Assembly: GCF_016888165.1 (NCBI RefSeq) | Contig: NZ_JACSWC010000284.1 | Location: 1-46,378 of the forward strand | Reading direction: 5' to 3' | DNA length: 46,378 nt | Origin: Halomicronema sp. CCY15110 | Lineage (GTDB): Bacteria > Cyanobacteriota > Cyanobacteriia > Phormidesmidales > Phormidesmidaceae | Shown: positions 10,473-19,813 of the stretch, in pieces | How positions within the stretch are numbered: position 1 is the first letter of the stretch | Layout of the letters: each line of letters begins with the position of its first letter | Position numbers and translations under genes: made by a program | The notes under the pieces: generated by a model | What the model saw: only the letters and a program-made list of their open reading frames with translations | Database searches by the model: none | Told to the model about the DNA's origin: nothing

Positions 10473-12428
10473 ATGGGCAAAGTCATCGGAATCGACCTGG
10501 GAACTACCAACAGCTGTGTTGCCGTTTTAGAAGGTGGACAACCTTTTGTGATTACCAATGTTGAGGGGGGCAGGACTACTCCCAGCATTGTTGGTTTTGG
10601 TAAAAGCGGTGAACGGTTAGTTGGACAGCTCGCTAAGCGGCAAGCTGTGACCAATGCAGAAAACACCGTCTATAGCATTAAGCGCTTTATCGGGCGTCGA
10701 TGGGATGACACCGAGACGGAGCGATCGCGGGTGCCTTATGTGTGCGTTTCCGGTCGCGACAACACGGTTGATGTCGAAATTCGGGGGACAACTTATACTC
10801 CCCAAGAAGTCTCGGCGATGATCTTGCAAAAGCTGAAGCAAGATGCCGAAGCTTATCTGGGTGAAGGCGTCACCCAAGCTGTCATCACCGTGCCAGCCTA
10901 TTTCACTGATGCGCAACGCCAAGCCACTAAAGATGCCGGCACGATCGCGGGCTTAGAAGTGCTGCGGATTATTAACGAGCCGACTGCAGCGGCCTTGGCC
11001 TACGGACTCGACAAGCAAGACCAAGATCAAACCATTTTGGTGTTTGACTTGGGGGGCGGCACATTTGATGTCTCGATCTTGCAATTGGGAGACGGCGTCT
11101 TTGAAGTGAGAGCCACTTCGGGCAATAACCACCTAGGCGGCGATGACTTTGATAACGCGATCGCGCAATGGATGATTGCCGCCTTTCGCGAAACTGACGG
11201 CATTGACTTGTCCGCCGATCGCATGGCCCTCCAACGAATTCGGGAAGCGGCCGAAAAAGCCAAGATCGAGCTGTCTGCGATGCAAACCACTTCGATCAAC
11301 TTGCCTTTCATTACTGCGGACGAAACCGGCCCCAAGCATTTAGAAATGAGCTTAAGTCGGGCGCAATTTGAACAACAGGCGAAAGACCTCATCGATGGCA
11401 CCTTAGAGCCCGTCAAACAAGCGCTGAAAGATGCCGACCTCGGTCCTGAAGAAATTAATCGAATTTTGCTGGTCGGTGGTTCGACTCGGATTCCCTCAGT
11501 ACAGTCAGCTATTTCAGAGTTTTTCGGAGGACAAGCCCCCGATCGCTCAGTCAACCCCGATGAAGCCGTCGCTCTCGGAGCCTCCATTCAAGCCGGAGTG
11601 TTGGGGGGCGAGGTCAAAGACCTACTCCTGCTCGACGTTACGCCACTTTCCTTAGGCATTGAGACCTTGGGCGAAGTCTTCACAAAAGTCATTGAGCGCA
11701 ACACCACCATTCCCACCAGCAAATCTCAAATCTTTTCAACCGCCACTGACGGTCAGACCTCGGTTGAGGTGCACGCCTTACAAGGCGAACGCGCCATGGC
11801 TAAAGACAATAAGAGCCTGGGTAAATTCCAGCTCACGGGCATTCCCCCGGCCCCCCGAGGCGTGCCGCAAATTGAAGTGGCGTTTGAAATTGACGCCGAC
11901 GGTATTTTGCAGGTCTCTGCCCGAGATAAAGGCACTGGCCGCGCTCAGAGCATTCGCATTACAAATACTGGCGGCCTCAGTAAAGACGAAGTCGAAAAAA
12001 TGCGGCTAGAAGCCGAAAGCTTTGCTGATGAAGACGAGCGCCGTCGCCAGGTGGCCGACCTCATCAATCAGGCCGACAGCCTGTTCTACAGCTACGAAGC
12101 GACCATGCGCGACAACAGCGAACTCATGAAGCCGGCGTTAAAAGCTTCTGCCGAAGAAAAAGCCACTGAGTTGCGCGTGGCGATGCAGGATAAAGGGATT
12201 GCCCCCGAAGAGTTGCGCAGTGCGATGGATGGCTTGCAGCAGGCGTTATTTGATATTGGGGCCACCTTATATCAGCAGAGCGAAGAGCCCGATAGCGACT
12301 CGGTCGATTTCAACGTCGATGTCTCAGAAACATCGGAAACCATGGCTCAACCAGCCGAGCCCCAAGAGACAGATGATAGTATCGACTTAGATGCAACCAT
12401 TACTGCTGATTACGAGGCGATTGATTAG
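10473..12428 (+). CDS. dnaK: Hsp70 chaperone DnaK
   Basis: 651 aa from the ATG at 10473, giving the invariant N-terminus [14 protein letters not shown]. An in-frame GTG at 10422 would add 17 residues with no family match and is rejected. The nucleotide-binding domain shows [41 protein letters not shown] and [11 protein letters not shown]. The substrate-binding domain shows [13 protein letters not shown]. The C-terminal tail is acidic and ends in YEAID rather than the EEVD-like end of some bacterial paralogues. With GrpE upstream and DnaJ downstream, this is the copy with dedicated co-chaperones, like cyanobacterial DnaK2. That orthology is inferred from gene order. Confidence 0.96.
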   Translation: MGKVIGIDLGTTNSCVAVLEGGQPFVITNVEGGRTTPSIVGFGKSGERLVGQLAKRQAVTNAENTVYSIKRFIGRRWDDTETERSRVPYVCVSGRDNTVDVEIRGTTYTPQEVSAMILQKLKQDAEAYLGEGVTQAVITVPAYFTDAQRQATKDAGTIAGLEVLRIINEPTAAALAYGLDKQDQDQTILVFDLGGGTFDVSILQLGDGVFEVRATSGNNHLGGDDFDNAIAQWMIAAFRETDGIDLSADRMALQRIREAAEKAKIELSAMQTTSINLPFITADETGPKHLEMSLSRAQFEQQAKDLIDGTLEPVKQALKDADLGPEEINRILLVGGSTRIPSVQSAISEFFGGQAPDRSVNPDEAVALGASIQAGVLGGEVKDLLLLDVTPLSLGIETLGEVFTKVIERNTTIPTSKSQIFSTATDGQTSVEVHALQGERAMAKDNKSLGKFQLTGIPPAPRGVPQIEVAFEIDADGILQVSARDKGTGRAQSIRITNTGGLSKDEVEKMRLEAESFADEDERRRQVADLINQADSLFYSYEATMRDNSELMKPALKASAEEKATELRVAMQDKGIAPEELRSAMDGLQQALFDIGATLYQQSEEPDSDSVDFNVDVSETSETMAQPAEPQETDDSIDLDATITADYEAID

Positions 12429-12530
12429 TCCCGTTATCGGTTGGGAAAAGTCGGGACTGTAATGCAGACGACCTCCCGTAAAATAGATGAATGTATCTTA
12501 ATGTTGACTCAGCATTGGCAATAAACGTCC

Positions 12531-13661
12531 ATGGCGCGTGATTACTATGAAGTCCTTGGTGTTGCTCGCAGCGCCGACCAAGAAGAAATAAAGCGAGCCT
12601 ATCGTCGCCTCGCGCGCAAATATCATCCTGACGTCAATAAAGAAGACGGTGCGGAAGAACTCTTCAAAGAGGTCAACCGGGCCTATGAGGTGCTATCAGA
12701 GCCTGACGTCAGAGCCCGATATGATCGGTTTGGTGAAGCTGGGGTCGGCGGAGCCGCTGCTGGTGGTGGCTTTCAAGATATGGGAGATATGGGCGGTTTT
12801 GCCGATATCTTCGAGAGCTTTTTTGGCGGCTTTGGCGGACCCGCAGCGGGAACTGGGCGTCGTCGTGGGCCAAAACGCGGAGACGATTTACGCTTAGACC
12901 TGAAACTCAGCTTCAAGGAAGCAGTGTTTGGGGGTGAAAAGGAAATCAAAATTGGTCACTTAGAGACCTGCAACACCTGCAACGGATCAGGCGCGAAGCC
13001 AGGCACGCGTCCAGTCACCTGCAGTACCTGTAGCGGTAACGGCCAAGTGCGGCGCACGACCCGCACGCCGTTTGGGAGCTTTGCGCAAGTGTCGGCGTGC
13101 CCGACCTGTAGTGGTACGGGTGAAATGGTCGAAGAACGCTGTGAGACTTGTGGCGGTAGCGGCCAGCGACAGGAAAGTAAGAAGCTGAAAATCACCATTC
13201 CCGCTGGGGTCGATAATGGGACTCGCTTGCGGGTTTCGGGCGAAGGGGATGCAGGCCAAAAAGGCGGCACGGCAGGTGACCTATACGTCTATCTCTTTGT
13301 CGAAGAGGACAGCCATTTTCGCCGTGACGGCATCAATATCCTCTCTGATTTGAAAATTACTTATTTGCAAGCCATCTTGGGAGCCAAGATCGAGGTGGAC
13401 ACGGTGGATGGCAAGGTTGACTTAGAGGTGCCAGCGGGGACTCAGCCGAATACGGTGTTGACGCTGGACAATCGTGGCGTGCCGAAGTTGGGCAATCCTG
13501 TCAGTCGGGGGGCGCATTTGATTACCGTGCAAGTCCAAATTCCGACGCGCCTGAAGCCAGAAGAGCGCGAGCTGATTGAAAAATTGGCGGAAATGCGGGG
13601 CGATCGCGTGAGCAAGGGCGGGGGCATTGAAGGCTTCTTAGGGGGCTTGTTTCGCGGATGA
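12531..13661 (+). CDS. dnaJ: Type I J-domain co-chaperone DnaJ
   Basis: 376 aa. Stimulates DnaK ATPase and delivers substrates. The J domain has HPD at 32-34, followed by a Gly/Phe-rich region (about 75-110, with [10 protein letters not shown]). The zinc domain has four CxxCxGxG repeats ([32 protein letters not shown]). A C-terminal client-binding region contains [17 protein letters not shown]. Length is normal for the class. It lies 102 bases after dnaK. Its stop overlaps the start of the next gene by 4 bases, which indicates translational coupling. Confidence 0.97.
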   Translation: MARDYYEVLGVARSADQEEIKRAYRRLARKYHPDVNKEDGAEELFKEVNRAYEVLSEPDVRARYDRFGEAGVGGAAAGGGFQDMGDMGGFADIFESFFGGFGGPAAGTGRRRGPKRGDDLRLDLKLSFKEAVFGGEKEIKIGHLETCNTCNGSGAKPGTRPVTCSTCSGNGQVRRTTRTPFGSFAQVSACPTCSGTGEMVEERCETCGGSGQRQESKKLKITIPAGVDNGTRLRVSGEGDAGQKGGTAGDLYVYLFVEEDSHFRRDGINILSDLKITYLQAILGAKIEVDTVDGKVDLEVPAGTQPNTVLTLDNRGVPKLGNPVSRGAHLITVQVQIPTRLKPEERELIEKLAEMRGDRVSKGGGIEGFLGGLFRG

Positions 13662-13918
13662 GTGACCGTCCTACCAAGCCTGTCGCGAGACCAGACCGTC
13701 AGCTCGATCTTCGAGGCACCCCTTGCCCGATCAACTTTGTCCGGACAAAGCTACAGCTTCAGCAAATGCCCGATGGCGACTTGCTAGAGGTGTGGATTGA
13801 CGGCGGTGAGCCCGTTGTGCAAGTGCCCCATAGCCTCAAGATGGATGGCTATGTCATTGAGCAGCTGATCGAAAAAGACCGTTACTATGCCTTACAGGTA
13901 CGCAATACGCGGTCGTAA
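13658..13918 (+). CDS. TusA/SirA/YedF-family sulfurtransferase-like protein
   Basis: 86 aa. The family consists of small two-layer proteins that relay sulfur through a single Cys in a CPxP motif. Here [14 protein letters not shown] keeps the Cys but has CPIN in place of CPxP. The rest ([28 protein letters not shown]) fits the fold. It overlaps dnaJ by 4 bases and lies 4 bases before the rsgA ATG, so it is co-translated with the chaperone and ribosome-maturation genes. A partner cannot be deduced from this window. The family is likely; the activity is uncertain because of the altered motif. Confidence 0.85.
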   Translation: MSDRPTKPVARPDRQLDLRGTPCPINFVRTKLQLQQMPDGDLLEVWIDGGEPVVQVPHSLKMDGYVIEQLIEKDRYYALQVRNTRS

Positions 13919-13922
13919 CTTT

Positions 13923-15065
13923 ATGGCATCATCGGCGGCTGACTCCCCGAAACTGACCAGTCCCGCACTGCTGGGTACGGTGGTTGCGGTGCAAGCCAAT
14001 TATTACCTCGTCCAACTACAGACGACCACTGAACAAGCACCGTACCCAGTGGGTGAACTGCTGTGTACGCGGCGGGCGCGACTCAAAAAGGTGGGTCAGC
14101 AAGTGATGGTGGGCGATCGCGTGGCGGTTGAGGAACCTGACTGGGCGGGACAGCGGGGGGCGATCGCCGCCGTGCATCCTCGGTCTACCCAACTGGATCG
14201 CCCCCCGGTAGCCAATGCGAATCAGATCCTGCTGGTGTTTGCGATCGCTGAGCCAGGCCTAGACTGCCATCAACTCACCCGATTTTTGGTCAAAGCTGAG
14301 CTCACCGGACTAACCATCTGCCTCTGCTTGAACAAATGCGATTTAGTCACCGCCACCGCCCAAACTGAATGGCAGCAACGACTCATCCAATGGGGCTATC
14401 AGCCACAGTTCATCAGCGTACAGGCAAACCTGGGTTTAGAGGCCCTGAAACCTCGGCTTCAAGACCGCATTACTGTGGTTTCTGGCCCTTCGGGCGTGGG
14501 TAAATCGAGTTTGATCAACACCTTGATTCCCGCTGCTCAGCTACGGGTGAATGCGGTGTCTGGCAAGTTGGGCCGCGGTCGCCACACCACCCGCCACGTC
14601 GAATTGTTTGACCTGCCACAGGGGGGCTTATTGGCCGATACGCCGGGATTCAACCAGCCGGATATCGGTTGCGCCCCCACAACGCTCGCCACCTGCTTTC
14701 CCGAAATTCGAGCGCAGTTAGCCGAACACCGATGTCAGTTTGCGGATTGTCTACATCGCGGCGAACCGGGCTGCGCCGTTGCTCAAGATTGGGAGCGGTA
14801 CACCGATTATCGACAGCTCCTAGAGGAATGCGAGACACAGGCCCAGGCCGCCCATGATTCGGCTACACCGGACGCGGCATTTAAGCTTAAGATTGCGGAT
14901 GATGGGCAGGTACAGCAGGAACCACGGCTACAGGCGAAAAAGTATCGGCGCGTGTCTCGCCGGAGCCGCAAGCAGTCACTTGAGGACTTGCGGTATGAGC
15001 TGGATGGCAATCTCGATCAGCTTGACGCCTGGGAAGATATGGATGCCTTTTCTGAGTATGAATGA
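13923..15065 (+). CDS. rsgA: Small-subunit ribosome maturation GTPase RsgA
   Basis: 380 aa from ATG at 13923; an ATG 12 codons upstream lies inside the previous gene and is unlikely. Circularly permuted GTPase for late 30S assembly. It has an N-terminal OB-fold, then G4 NKCD (about 137), G1 GPSGVGKSSLIN (about 188) and G3 DTPG (about 239), in the permuted order expected. The zinc site is C-x4-C-x-H-x5-C (CQFADCLH...C, about 270). The C-terminal ~60 residues are basic then acidic. It follows the TusA-like gene by 4 bases, an arrangement I know from other cyanobacteria. Confidence 0.95.
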   Translation: MASSAADSPKLTSPALLGTVVAVQANYYLVQLQTTTEQAPYPVGELLCTRRARLKKVGQQVMVGDRVAVEEPDWAGQRGAIAAVHPRSTQLDRPPVANANQILLVFAIAEPGLDCHQLTRFLVKAELTGLTICLCLNKCDLVTATAQTEWQQRLIQWGYQPQFISVQANLGLEALKPRLQDRITVVSGPSGVGKSSLINTLIPAAQLRVNAVSGKLGRGRHTTRHVELFDLPQGGLLADTPGFNQPDIGCAPTTLATCFPEIRAQLAEHRCQFADCLHRGEPGCAVAQDWERYTDYRQLLEECETQAQAAHDSATPDAAFKLKIADDGQVQQEPRLQAKKYRRVSRRSRKQSLEDLRYELDGNLDQLDAWEDMDAFSEYE

Positions 15066-15198
15066 TGCTGTAGTGCTGCCGATACTGGCTCTTGGCTATC
15101 CCTGAAAAGTATTCAAGCTGGCTGCTGGAATCGCTTGAGACCTGGAAGTCACAGCTCTGATTGACGATGATCGCGTTCACCTTTGCAACCCCGATAAC

Positions 15199-15732
15199 AT
15201 GATGAAATCTCGACTCAGTCAATGTTTACTTGTGGGCTTTTTATTGCTCACGGCCTGCAACAGCACGCCACCGCCCTCTGAGGTTTTTATCTCCGATTCT
15301 GGGCAGTTTGAGATTGCTGCTCCGGCTCCTTTTGAGGAGACTCAACAATCCGTTGAGACTCCGGTGGGGCCAGTCGAAATTTATACCTTTACGGCGGAGA
15401 CCGAAAATACGGCTTACGTGGTCGCCTACTCTGACTATCCCGCTGAGATTATCGAACAGACCGATCCGCAAGCTTTGCTGGATAGCAGTCGTGATGGCGC
15501 GGTCAACAATTTGGGCGGCACATTGGTCAGTGAAGAGGTGATCGACCTGGCAGGCAATCCGGGGCGATCGCTCGTCATTAGTGCCAATGCGAATCAAGAA
15601 CAGACGGCGACGATCAATTCCCGCATTTATCTGGTGGAGAATCGGCTTTATCAAGTGCTCGTTGTGTCACCCGAGGGAGCCGAAACCCTTGAAGAGTCTT
15701 CGTCTTTCCTGGATTCTTTTGATTTGCAGTAA
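15199..15732 (+). CDS. Predicted lipoprotein, function unknown
   Basis: 177 aa. It has an N-terminal signal with lipobox LTAC at residues 17-20 (Cys20), giving a predicted lipid anchor after cleavage. The mature part starts with a Pro-rich spacer (STPPPSE) and continues as one globular domain of about 150 residues. The pattern FISDSGQFEIAAPAPFEE followed by paired strands and a C-terminal FLDSFDL resembles PsbP-like/DUF1795 lipoproteins, but I cannot confirm this. Two adjacent ATG codons (15199 and 15202) make the exact start ambiguous. It lies 133 bases after rsgA and may be in its own transcription unit. Confidence 0.8.
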   Translation: MMKSRLSQCLLVGFLLLTACNSTPPPSEVFISDSGQFEIAAPAPFEETQQSVETPVGPVEIYTFTAETENTAYVVAYSDYPAEIIEQTDPQALLDSSRDGAVNNLGGTLVSEEVIDLAGNPGRSLVISANANQEQTATINSRIYLVENRLYQVLVVSPEGAETLEESSSFLDSFDLQ

Positions 15733-16165
15733 TGCTAGTTTGAGCGGTTACGTTCGGCCCGAAGACCGCATTTGAGGTAGCTGTGGGGTTTGAGCGATCG
15801 CCCTGTTCTGCCAGTGCTGATCGAATTTGCTTGATTTCGACGGCGACTTTTTGCCTGTACTTATAAGGCATGAAGATTGCTCGCGGTGAGGCGCAGCGGG
15901 TGATTTGAGGATTGTGGATCGCCCTGTGAAGCAGGGGGACGGCGGGCTCGGCCAGAGCGCAGCAGAGTGCCCAGCGGCAAAGCAACTTCCAGGTGGGGAT
16001 GGTAGTGACGCGATTGAGTTTGATGAGCAGGTCTCTATTGGCTTGGAAGCATTTGAGGCGATCGCCGGGCAGGGGCAGGGCCTGCGAGGCAGTAAATCGG
16101 TTGATCAGTGAACAAATTTTAGCGATTAGAATTGGGCTAGCGGATCGTCGAACAAGGTTACTGGC
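15733..16165. other. Intergenic region before the first Uma2 gene
   Basis: About 430 bases, GC-rich, with several overlapping open frames on both strands. The minus frame stays open for a long distance, but none of its translation matches a family I know. HIP1 sites occur at about 15795 and 16060. I see no gene I would support. Confidence 0.4.
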
Positions 16166-16744
16166 ATGTCTGGTCTTCCCATGGTTTTGAGTCTGGATCA
16201 GGTGGAATTGACTGATGAGCAGTTCTACCGATTGTGTGAAGCTAATCCAGATACGCCATTGGAAAGATCGGCTTCAGGAGCGCTGATTATCATGTCGCCA
16301 GTTGGGGGAGAGGGAGGAGAGCGGGAAGCAGACCTCATTAGTTTGTTGTGGACATGGAATCGGCAAGCAAAGATAGGTAAAGTATTCAGCTCCTCAGCTT
16401 TGTTCAAACTACCGGGCGGGGGCGATCGCTCGCCAGATGCAGCTTGGATAGAAAGCTCTCGGTGGGAGGCATTATCGCCAGAAGAGAAGGCCGGATTTCC
16501 CCCGATCTGTCCTGATTTTGTCATTGAGCTGCGGTCTAAGACGGATGCGTTGCCGCCGCTACAGGAAAAAATGGCGGAGTATTTAGCCAGTGGTCTGCGT
16601 TTGGGCTGGTTGATTAATCCCCAGGGACAAGAAGTTGAGATTTACCGACCGACAGCCGTTGTTGAAAAAGTTGCCTTCCCGGCTCGGTTGTCTGGGGAAG
16701 CGATTTTACCGGAGTTTGAGCTGATTTGGTCTTTGCCGAATTAG
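16166..16744 (+). CDS. Uma2-family (DUF820) restriction-endonuclease-fold protein
   Basis: 192 aa. Uma2 proteins have a PD-(D/E)xK nuclease-like fold, are greatly expanded in cyanobacteria and have no settled cellular role. Seen: an N-terminal RLCEANPDTPLERSASGAL, SPVGGEGGEREADLISLL, the acidic SPDAAWI, and CPDFVIELRSKTD, where the usual ExK appears as ExR. The C-terminal GLRLGWLINPQGQEVEIYRP is typical. The start ATG at 16166 could instead be the in-frame ATG at 16181. It stands alone on the plus strand at the edge of the accessory island. Confidence 0.88.
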   Translation: MSGLPMVLSLDQVELTDEQFYRLCEANPDTPLERSASGALIIMSPVGGEGGEREADLISLLWTWNRQAKIGKVFSSSALFKLPGGGDRSPDAAWIESSRWEALSPEEKAGFPPICPDFVIELRSKTDALPPLQEKMAEYLASGLRLGWLINPQGQEVEIYRPTAVVEKVAFPARLSGEAILPEFELIWSLPN

Positions 16745-16888
16745 GTCTATCCTCCAGCGGCTTTCTCTTCTAAATAATCTATTAGATTGCTTGTGAATCT
16801 TCTGAAGTGGTTGGGAGGATACCGATAAGGTGTGAGATCAGGAATGAAAATAAATGATCGGCTTCAACGCTGAGATGTATCAACAACT

Positions 16889-17092
16889 TTATCGTTTCTT
16901 CCTTTTTCTCCTGCCCTTGTTTCTATAGTGTCCTTTAACCGTAACAGTTCTTTTATGAGGTGAAACATAAGTTTTTTTGCCACCTCGGAAAAAACTCTTG
17001 AATTTTCTTTTTAGTCTTCTAAGCTCTTTTTGGGTTGCGCTATAGACGAAAAGAGCGCCCAATATCGCTAAAATAATGAAAAGTAATTCCAT
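16889..17092 (-). CDS. Small membrane protein with a strongly basic tail
   Basis: 67 aa. Residues 1-18 form one hydrophobic helix (LLFIILAILGALFVY). The rest is rich in Lys/Arg and ends GRRKRKKR, so the tail is probably cytoplasmic and may bind nucleic acid or acidic lipid. A TVTVKGHYR motif sits in the tail. It starts 36 bases past the stop of the FGE-domain ORF on the same strand, so the two are likely co-transcribed. No clear ribosome binding site is seen, and the surroundings are AT-rich compared with the core genes. I do not recognise the family. Confidence 0.55.
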   Translation of the reverse strand: MELLFIILAILGALFVYSATQKELRRLKRKFKSFFRGGKKTYVSPHKRTVTVKGHYRNKGRRKRKKR

Positions 17093-17128
17093 GGTATTTA
17101 TAAATTATTCAATCGTATAAACACACAC

Positions 17129-17911
17129 TCACGCAGAGCAGACTACTCTGAATCCAATAAAGTCAGACTTTTCTTCAGGCTCTCTACGTCTGAAATGAGA
17201 GGAATTACACCCGACAGATAAATCTCTCCATGAACCTCCTCGAATAACGCCTATAAGTCTTTGCCGATCTTCTGCGGGTAGAGTAATATCAGCTTCATGG
17301 ATTTTCAGCCAATCTACACTTTGCTCGAGACACCATTCATAAACATTACCATGCATATCATATAGACCAAAGAGGTTAGGATAGGGGAAATGTCCGACTG
17401 GTGTCGTAGACTTTGATTTAGAGCCTAATTTTCCATCAAGAAAATTTGCATATTCAGGACTTATAGTGTCCCCAAAGTTGAATTTAGTTGTAGCACCTGC
17501 TTGGCAGGCATATTCCCATTCAGACTCTGTAGGCAAGCGATAATTTCGTTTGAACTCAGTTGATAATCTTTTGCAAAATTCGATTGCATCATATAGAGAA
17601 ATATTCTCTACAGGCAAATCTTTTCCCTTGAATTTAGATGGAGACTTTGGTAGGACTCGATCAAATTTGGGGAGGCAAGAAACTGCTTTCCATTGAGCTT
17701 GAGTAATTGGATATTTGCCGACAAGAATCTTAGACTCTGGCGAATGAAAATCTCGGCCTGGCATGGATCTCTCAGGGATGTAAGTTTTTGACTTTTCTTG
17801 AGCAGGAATGACAACCATCTCTAACTCAATTCCGCCACCAAGCTCTTCAGTAAAAAGTTGTGCCTGCTGTAATCTACAGAGAGATTCTATTTTTGAGCCA
17901 AAGGGTAGCAA
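17129..17911 (-). CDS. Formylglycine-generating-enzyme/sulfatase-modifying domain protein (3' part of a split TIR-FGE gene)
   Basis: 260 aa. Seen: LEMVVIPA, VGKYPITQAQWKAV, LPVENISLYDAIEFCKRLS, YRLPTESEWEYACQAG, GLYDMHGNVYEWC, IRGGSWRD and FRRREP...GFRVV, the order of a full FGE/SUMF1 (C-type-lectin-like) domain. I do not see the two-cysteine catalytic site of true FGEs, so it is more likely a binding or non-catalytic member. The listed start is TTG; the first in-frame ATG (residue 32) is already inside the domain. The frame runs on upstream without a break to the stop of the TIR gene, 10 codons away. In other cyanobacteria TIR and FGE domains are commonly fused, so this is probably the second half of one ancestral gene. 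Confidence 0.82.
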   Translation of the reverse strand: MLPFGSKIESLCRLQQAQLFTEELGGGIELEMVVIPAQEKSKTYIPERSMPGRDFHSPESKILVGKYPITQAQWKAVSCLPKFDRVLPKSPSKFKGKDLPVENISLYDAIEFCKRLSTEFKRNYRLPTESEWEYACQAGATTKFNFGDTISPEYANFLDGKLGSKSKSTTPVGHFPYPNLFGLYDMHGNVYEWCLEQSVDWLKIHEADITLPAEDRQRLIGVIRGGSWRDLSVGCNSSHFRRREPEEKSDFIGFRVVCSA

Positions 17912-17941
17912 CCTATTTCGTATTTCCTTGAATTCAGTGTA

Positions 17942-18475
17942 TTAGAATTTAAATCTTTTAAGCTGAGCACTCGAAGGAAATTCGCTCTTTCCTATTTGAA
18001 GTTGCTTTGTTTGAGGTGAAGGAAGATTTTGGAATTTAGAAGCCGGAAAATTAGCCTTTTCTTTTATTCCTGTGATGCCCCAGACTAATTGTTGCAATGG
18101 GTCCGGTACTGGTCTTCGAAAATCTACCCAATGGCGATTTCTCAAGAAAATGGGTAATTCAAGTCTCTCTGGAGCATTATTTAATATTACAGGGATTACC
18201 GGGCATTGACGTATTCTACATTCCTCTAGAAAGGCAGAAACTTCTTCACTTTGCCAGGAGCCAAGACCTTTTTGACCGATAAAGACTGCGGCAGCAGCAA
18301 TGTTCGTGATTTGCGTTTGCAGTTCATCTTGCCAAAGAACACCTGGTCTTAGATTCCATATATCAAGCCAAGGTTTTATTCCGTTTTTCTGAAGTTTTAG
18401 AGCCATTTGCTCGACAACAGCTTTATCTTCACTGTTATGGCACAGGAAAACGTCAAATTGCTGCGTTTTCGACAT
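17942..18475 (-). CDS. TIR-domain protein (5' part of a split TIR-FGE gene)
   Basis: 177 aa. The TIR domain covers about residues 6-135: FDVFLCHNSEDKAVVEQMA, GIKPWLDIWNLRPG, AAAVFIGQKGLGSWQSEEVSAFLEE and CPVIPVIL. The acidic residue after SWQS is in the position of the catalytic Glu of NAD-cleaving TIRs. Residues 140-177 are a Pro/Lys/Ser-rich linker. ATG at 18475 has AGGAG 10 bases upstream, a good initiation site. It ends in TAA, followed in the same frame by 10 codons and the FGE domain. NADase activity and a defence role are inferences from the family. Confidence 0.88.
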   Translation of the reverse strand: MSKTQQFDVFLCHNSEDKAVVEQMALKLQKNGIKPWLDIWNLRPGVLWQDELQTQITNIAAAAVFIGQKGLGSWQSEEVSAFLEECRIRQCPVIPVILNNAPERLELPIFLRNRHWVDFRRPVPDPLQQLVWGITGIKEKANFPASKFQNLPSPQTKQLQIGKSEFPSSAQLKRFKF

Positions 18476-18537
18476 CTATCAATTGCTCCTGTTAACCTTG
18501 CTCAATGACAAATCAGAAAGGCATTGCATGCCTATAT

Positions 18538-18750
18538 CTATTTTGAGAGTAATTCCGGAGTCAGCAACCCTTTCGAATCCAATCTCTTCAAATTGACCTT
18601 CGATGAGGCCAGGTCAATCTCAGAACCCACGACGCCTCCATCCTCATCAGAATCCACCACCGCATCTAGACGCAATCTCCTCCGACTCATTACTGGTGTG
18701 TCATTCAACCGGATCGATAGCGTATCCGTATCTGGAAGATATTAAATCTT
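18538..18750 (-). pseudogene. DUF2283-family remnant without a start codon
   Basis: Reading leftwards, the frame that ends in TAG at 18538-18540 encodes PDTDTLSIRLNDTPV, then DAVVDSDEDGGVVGSEIDLASS, close to the DUF2283 pattern (YDPxxDxLyIxLsd ... vDyDxdGxvvGiEIldAS). The start is destroyed: where MKIxYLPD would be expected there is AAG ATT TAA TAT CTT CCA (18733-18750), that is K-I-stop-Y-L-P, and no ATG precedes it. It is probably a decayed antitoxin-like or stand-alone DUF2283 gene. Family match is by eye only. Confidence 0.55.
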
Positions 18751-18933
18751 TAAGCTTCTCAGCTCTTCAGTAAACGACAGAGGAAATTGCAATCAAACTA
18801 AGCAGGATGAAGATATGCTTCATCCTTCAGCGTAATCACTACGACGCCACGATCGCTTCAGAAGGTAATTGCGCAGTTTGCAGGCGGCCACCACTTTGTT
18901 ATGCACAACTATGGAGACGGAGATAGTCATCTT

Positions 18934-19503
18934 TCAAGCACTCCCGCAAGGATTCAGAAGTTGGGCAACAGTCATTGAAAACTCAGGAAACCGGGGTGAA
19001 GTGAGTGTGTCGCTGCCCGTGAGTTCCTGTGCCTCGTATAGGCCATCCACCAGCGTCAACACCGTCACCCGATCTCGGCTGGGGTCAAGAATCCAATACT
19101 CCCCAATCCCCCGCGCCGCATACTCCGATCGCTGGTAGCGATAATCGCGATCCTCATTCACCTTTCCCGGCGACACCACCTCCACCACCAACAGCGGCGC
19201 AGGCATCTCCTCCGCGATCGTGCTGCGGCCTGCATTCTCTAACGCCTCCGCTAATGGCTCACCCAGCACCATCAGGTCAGGCAGTCGCACCCGCCCCGTG
19301 ACGACTAACTGCGTATCCATCCGCCGCAACCACCGCAATGATACTTGTTGCAAAAGCTGACTAAGCAAAAAGAGCGAGATCAAATTGTTTTGTGGGCTTT
19401 CCGGTGGCAGCTCAACGATTTCTCCATCCACAAATTCACAGCGACTTTCCGGGCCATCTTCCAGACTCAGATAATCGGCAAGCGTCAGTTTGGTGGAGAT
19501 CAT
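18934..19503 (-). CDS. Uma2-family (DUF820) restriction-endonuclease-fold protein
   Basis: 189 aa. Complete Uma2 domain: LTLADYLSLEDGPESRCEFVDGEIVEL at the N-terminus, then VRLPDLMVL (acidic residue), LLVVEVVSPGKVNED (acidic core and downstream segment) and AARGIGEYWILDPSRDRVTV. The position of the usual ExK is occupied by EVVSPGK. It starts 30 bases after the stop of the broken glmS copy, on the same strand, and may have arrived with it. It has no visible operon partner apart from the DUF2283 remnant downstream. Confidence 0.88.
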   Translation of the reverse strand: MISTKLTLADYLSLEDGPESRCEFVDGEIVELPPESPQNNLISLFLLSQLLQQVSLRWLRRMDTQLVVTGRVRLPDLMVLGEPLAEALENAGRSTIAEEMPAPLLVVEVVSPGKVNEDRDYRYQRSEYAARGIGEYWILDPSRDRVTVLTLVDGLYEAQELTGSDTLTSPRFPEFSMTVAQLLNPCGSA

Positions 19504-19533
19504 GCTCCGGCATCTCCCAAGCGATCGGTGCCC

Positions 19534-19790
<257 letters not shown>

Positions 19791-19813
19791 CGACCCTGGC
19801 AGGTTGATTTACA

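Noticed and set aside
15614-16140. Long open minus-strand frame in the gap before the first Uma2 gene
   Set aside because: It stays open but overlaps the lipoprotein end, has no initiation site and matches no family; GC-rich DNA often gives such frames.
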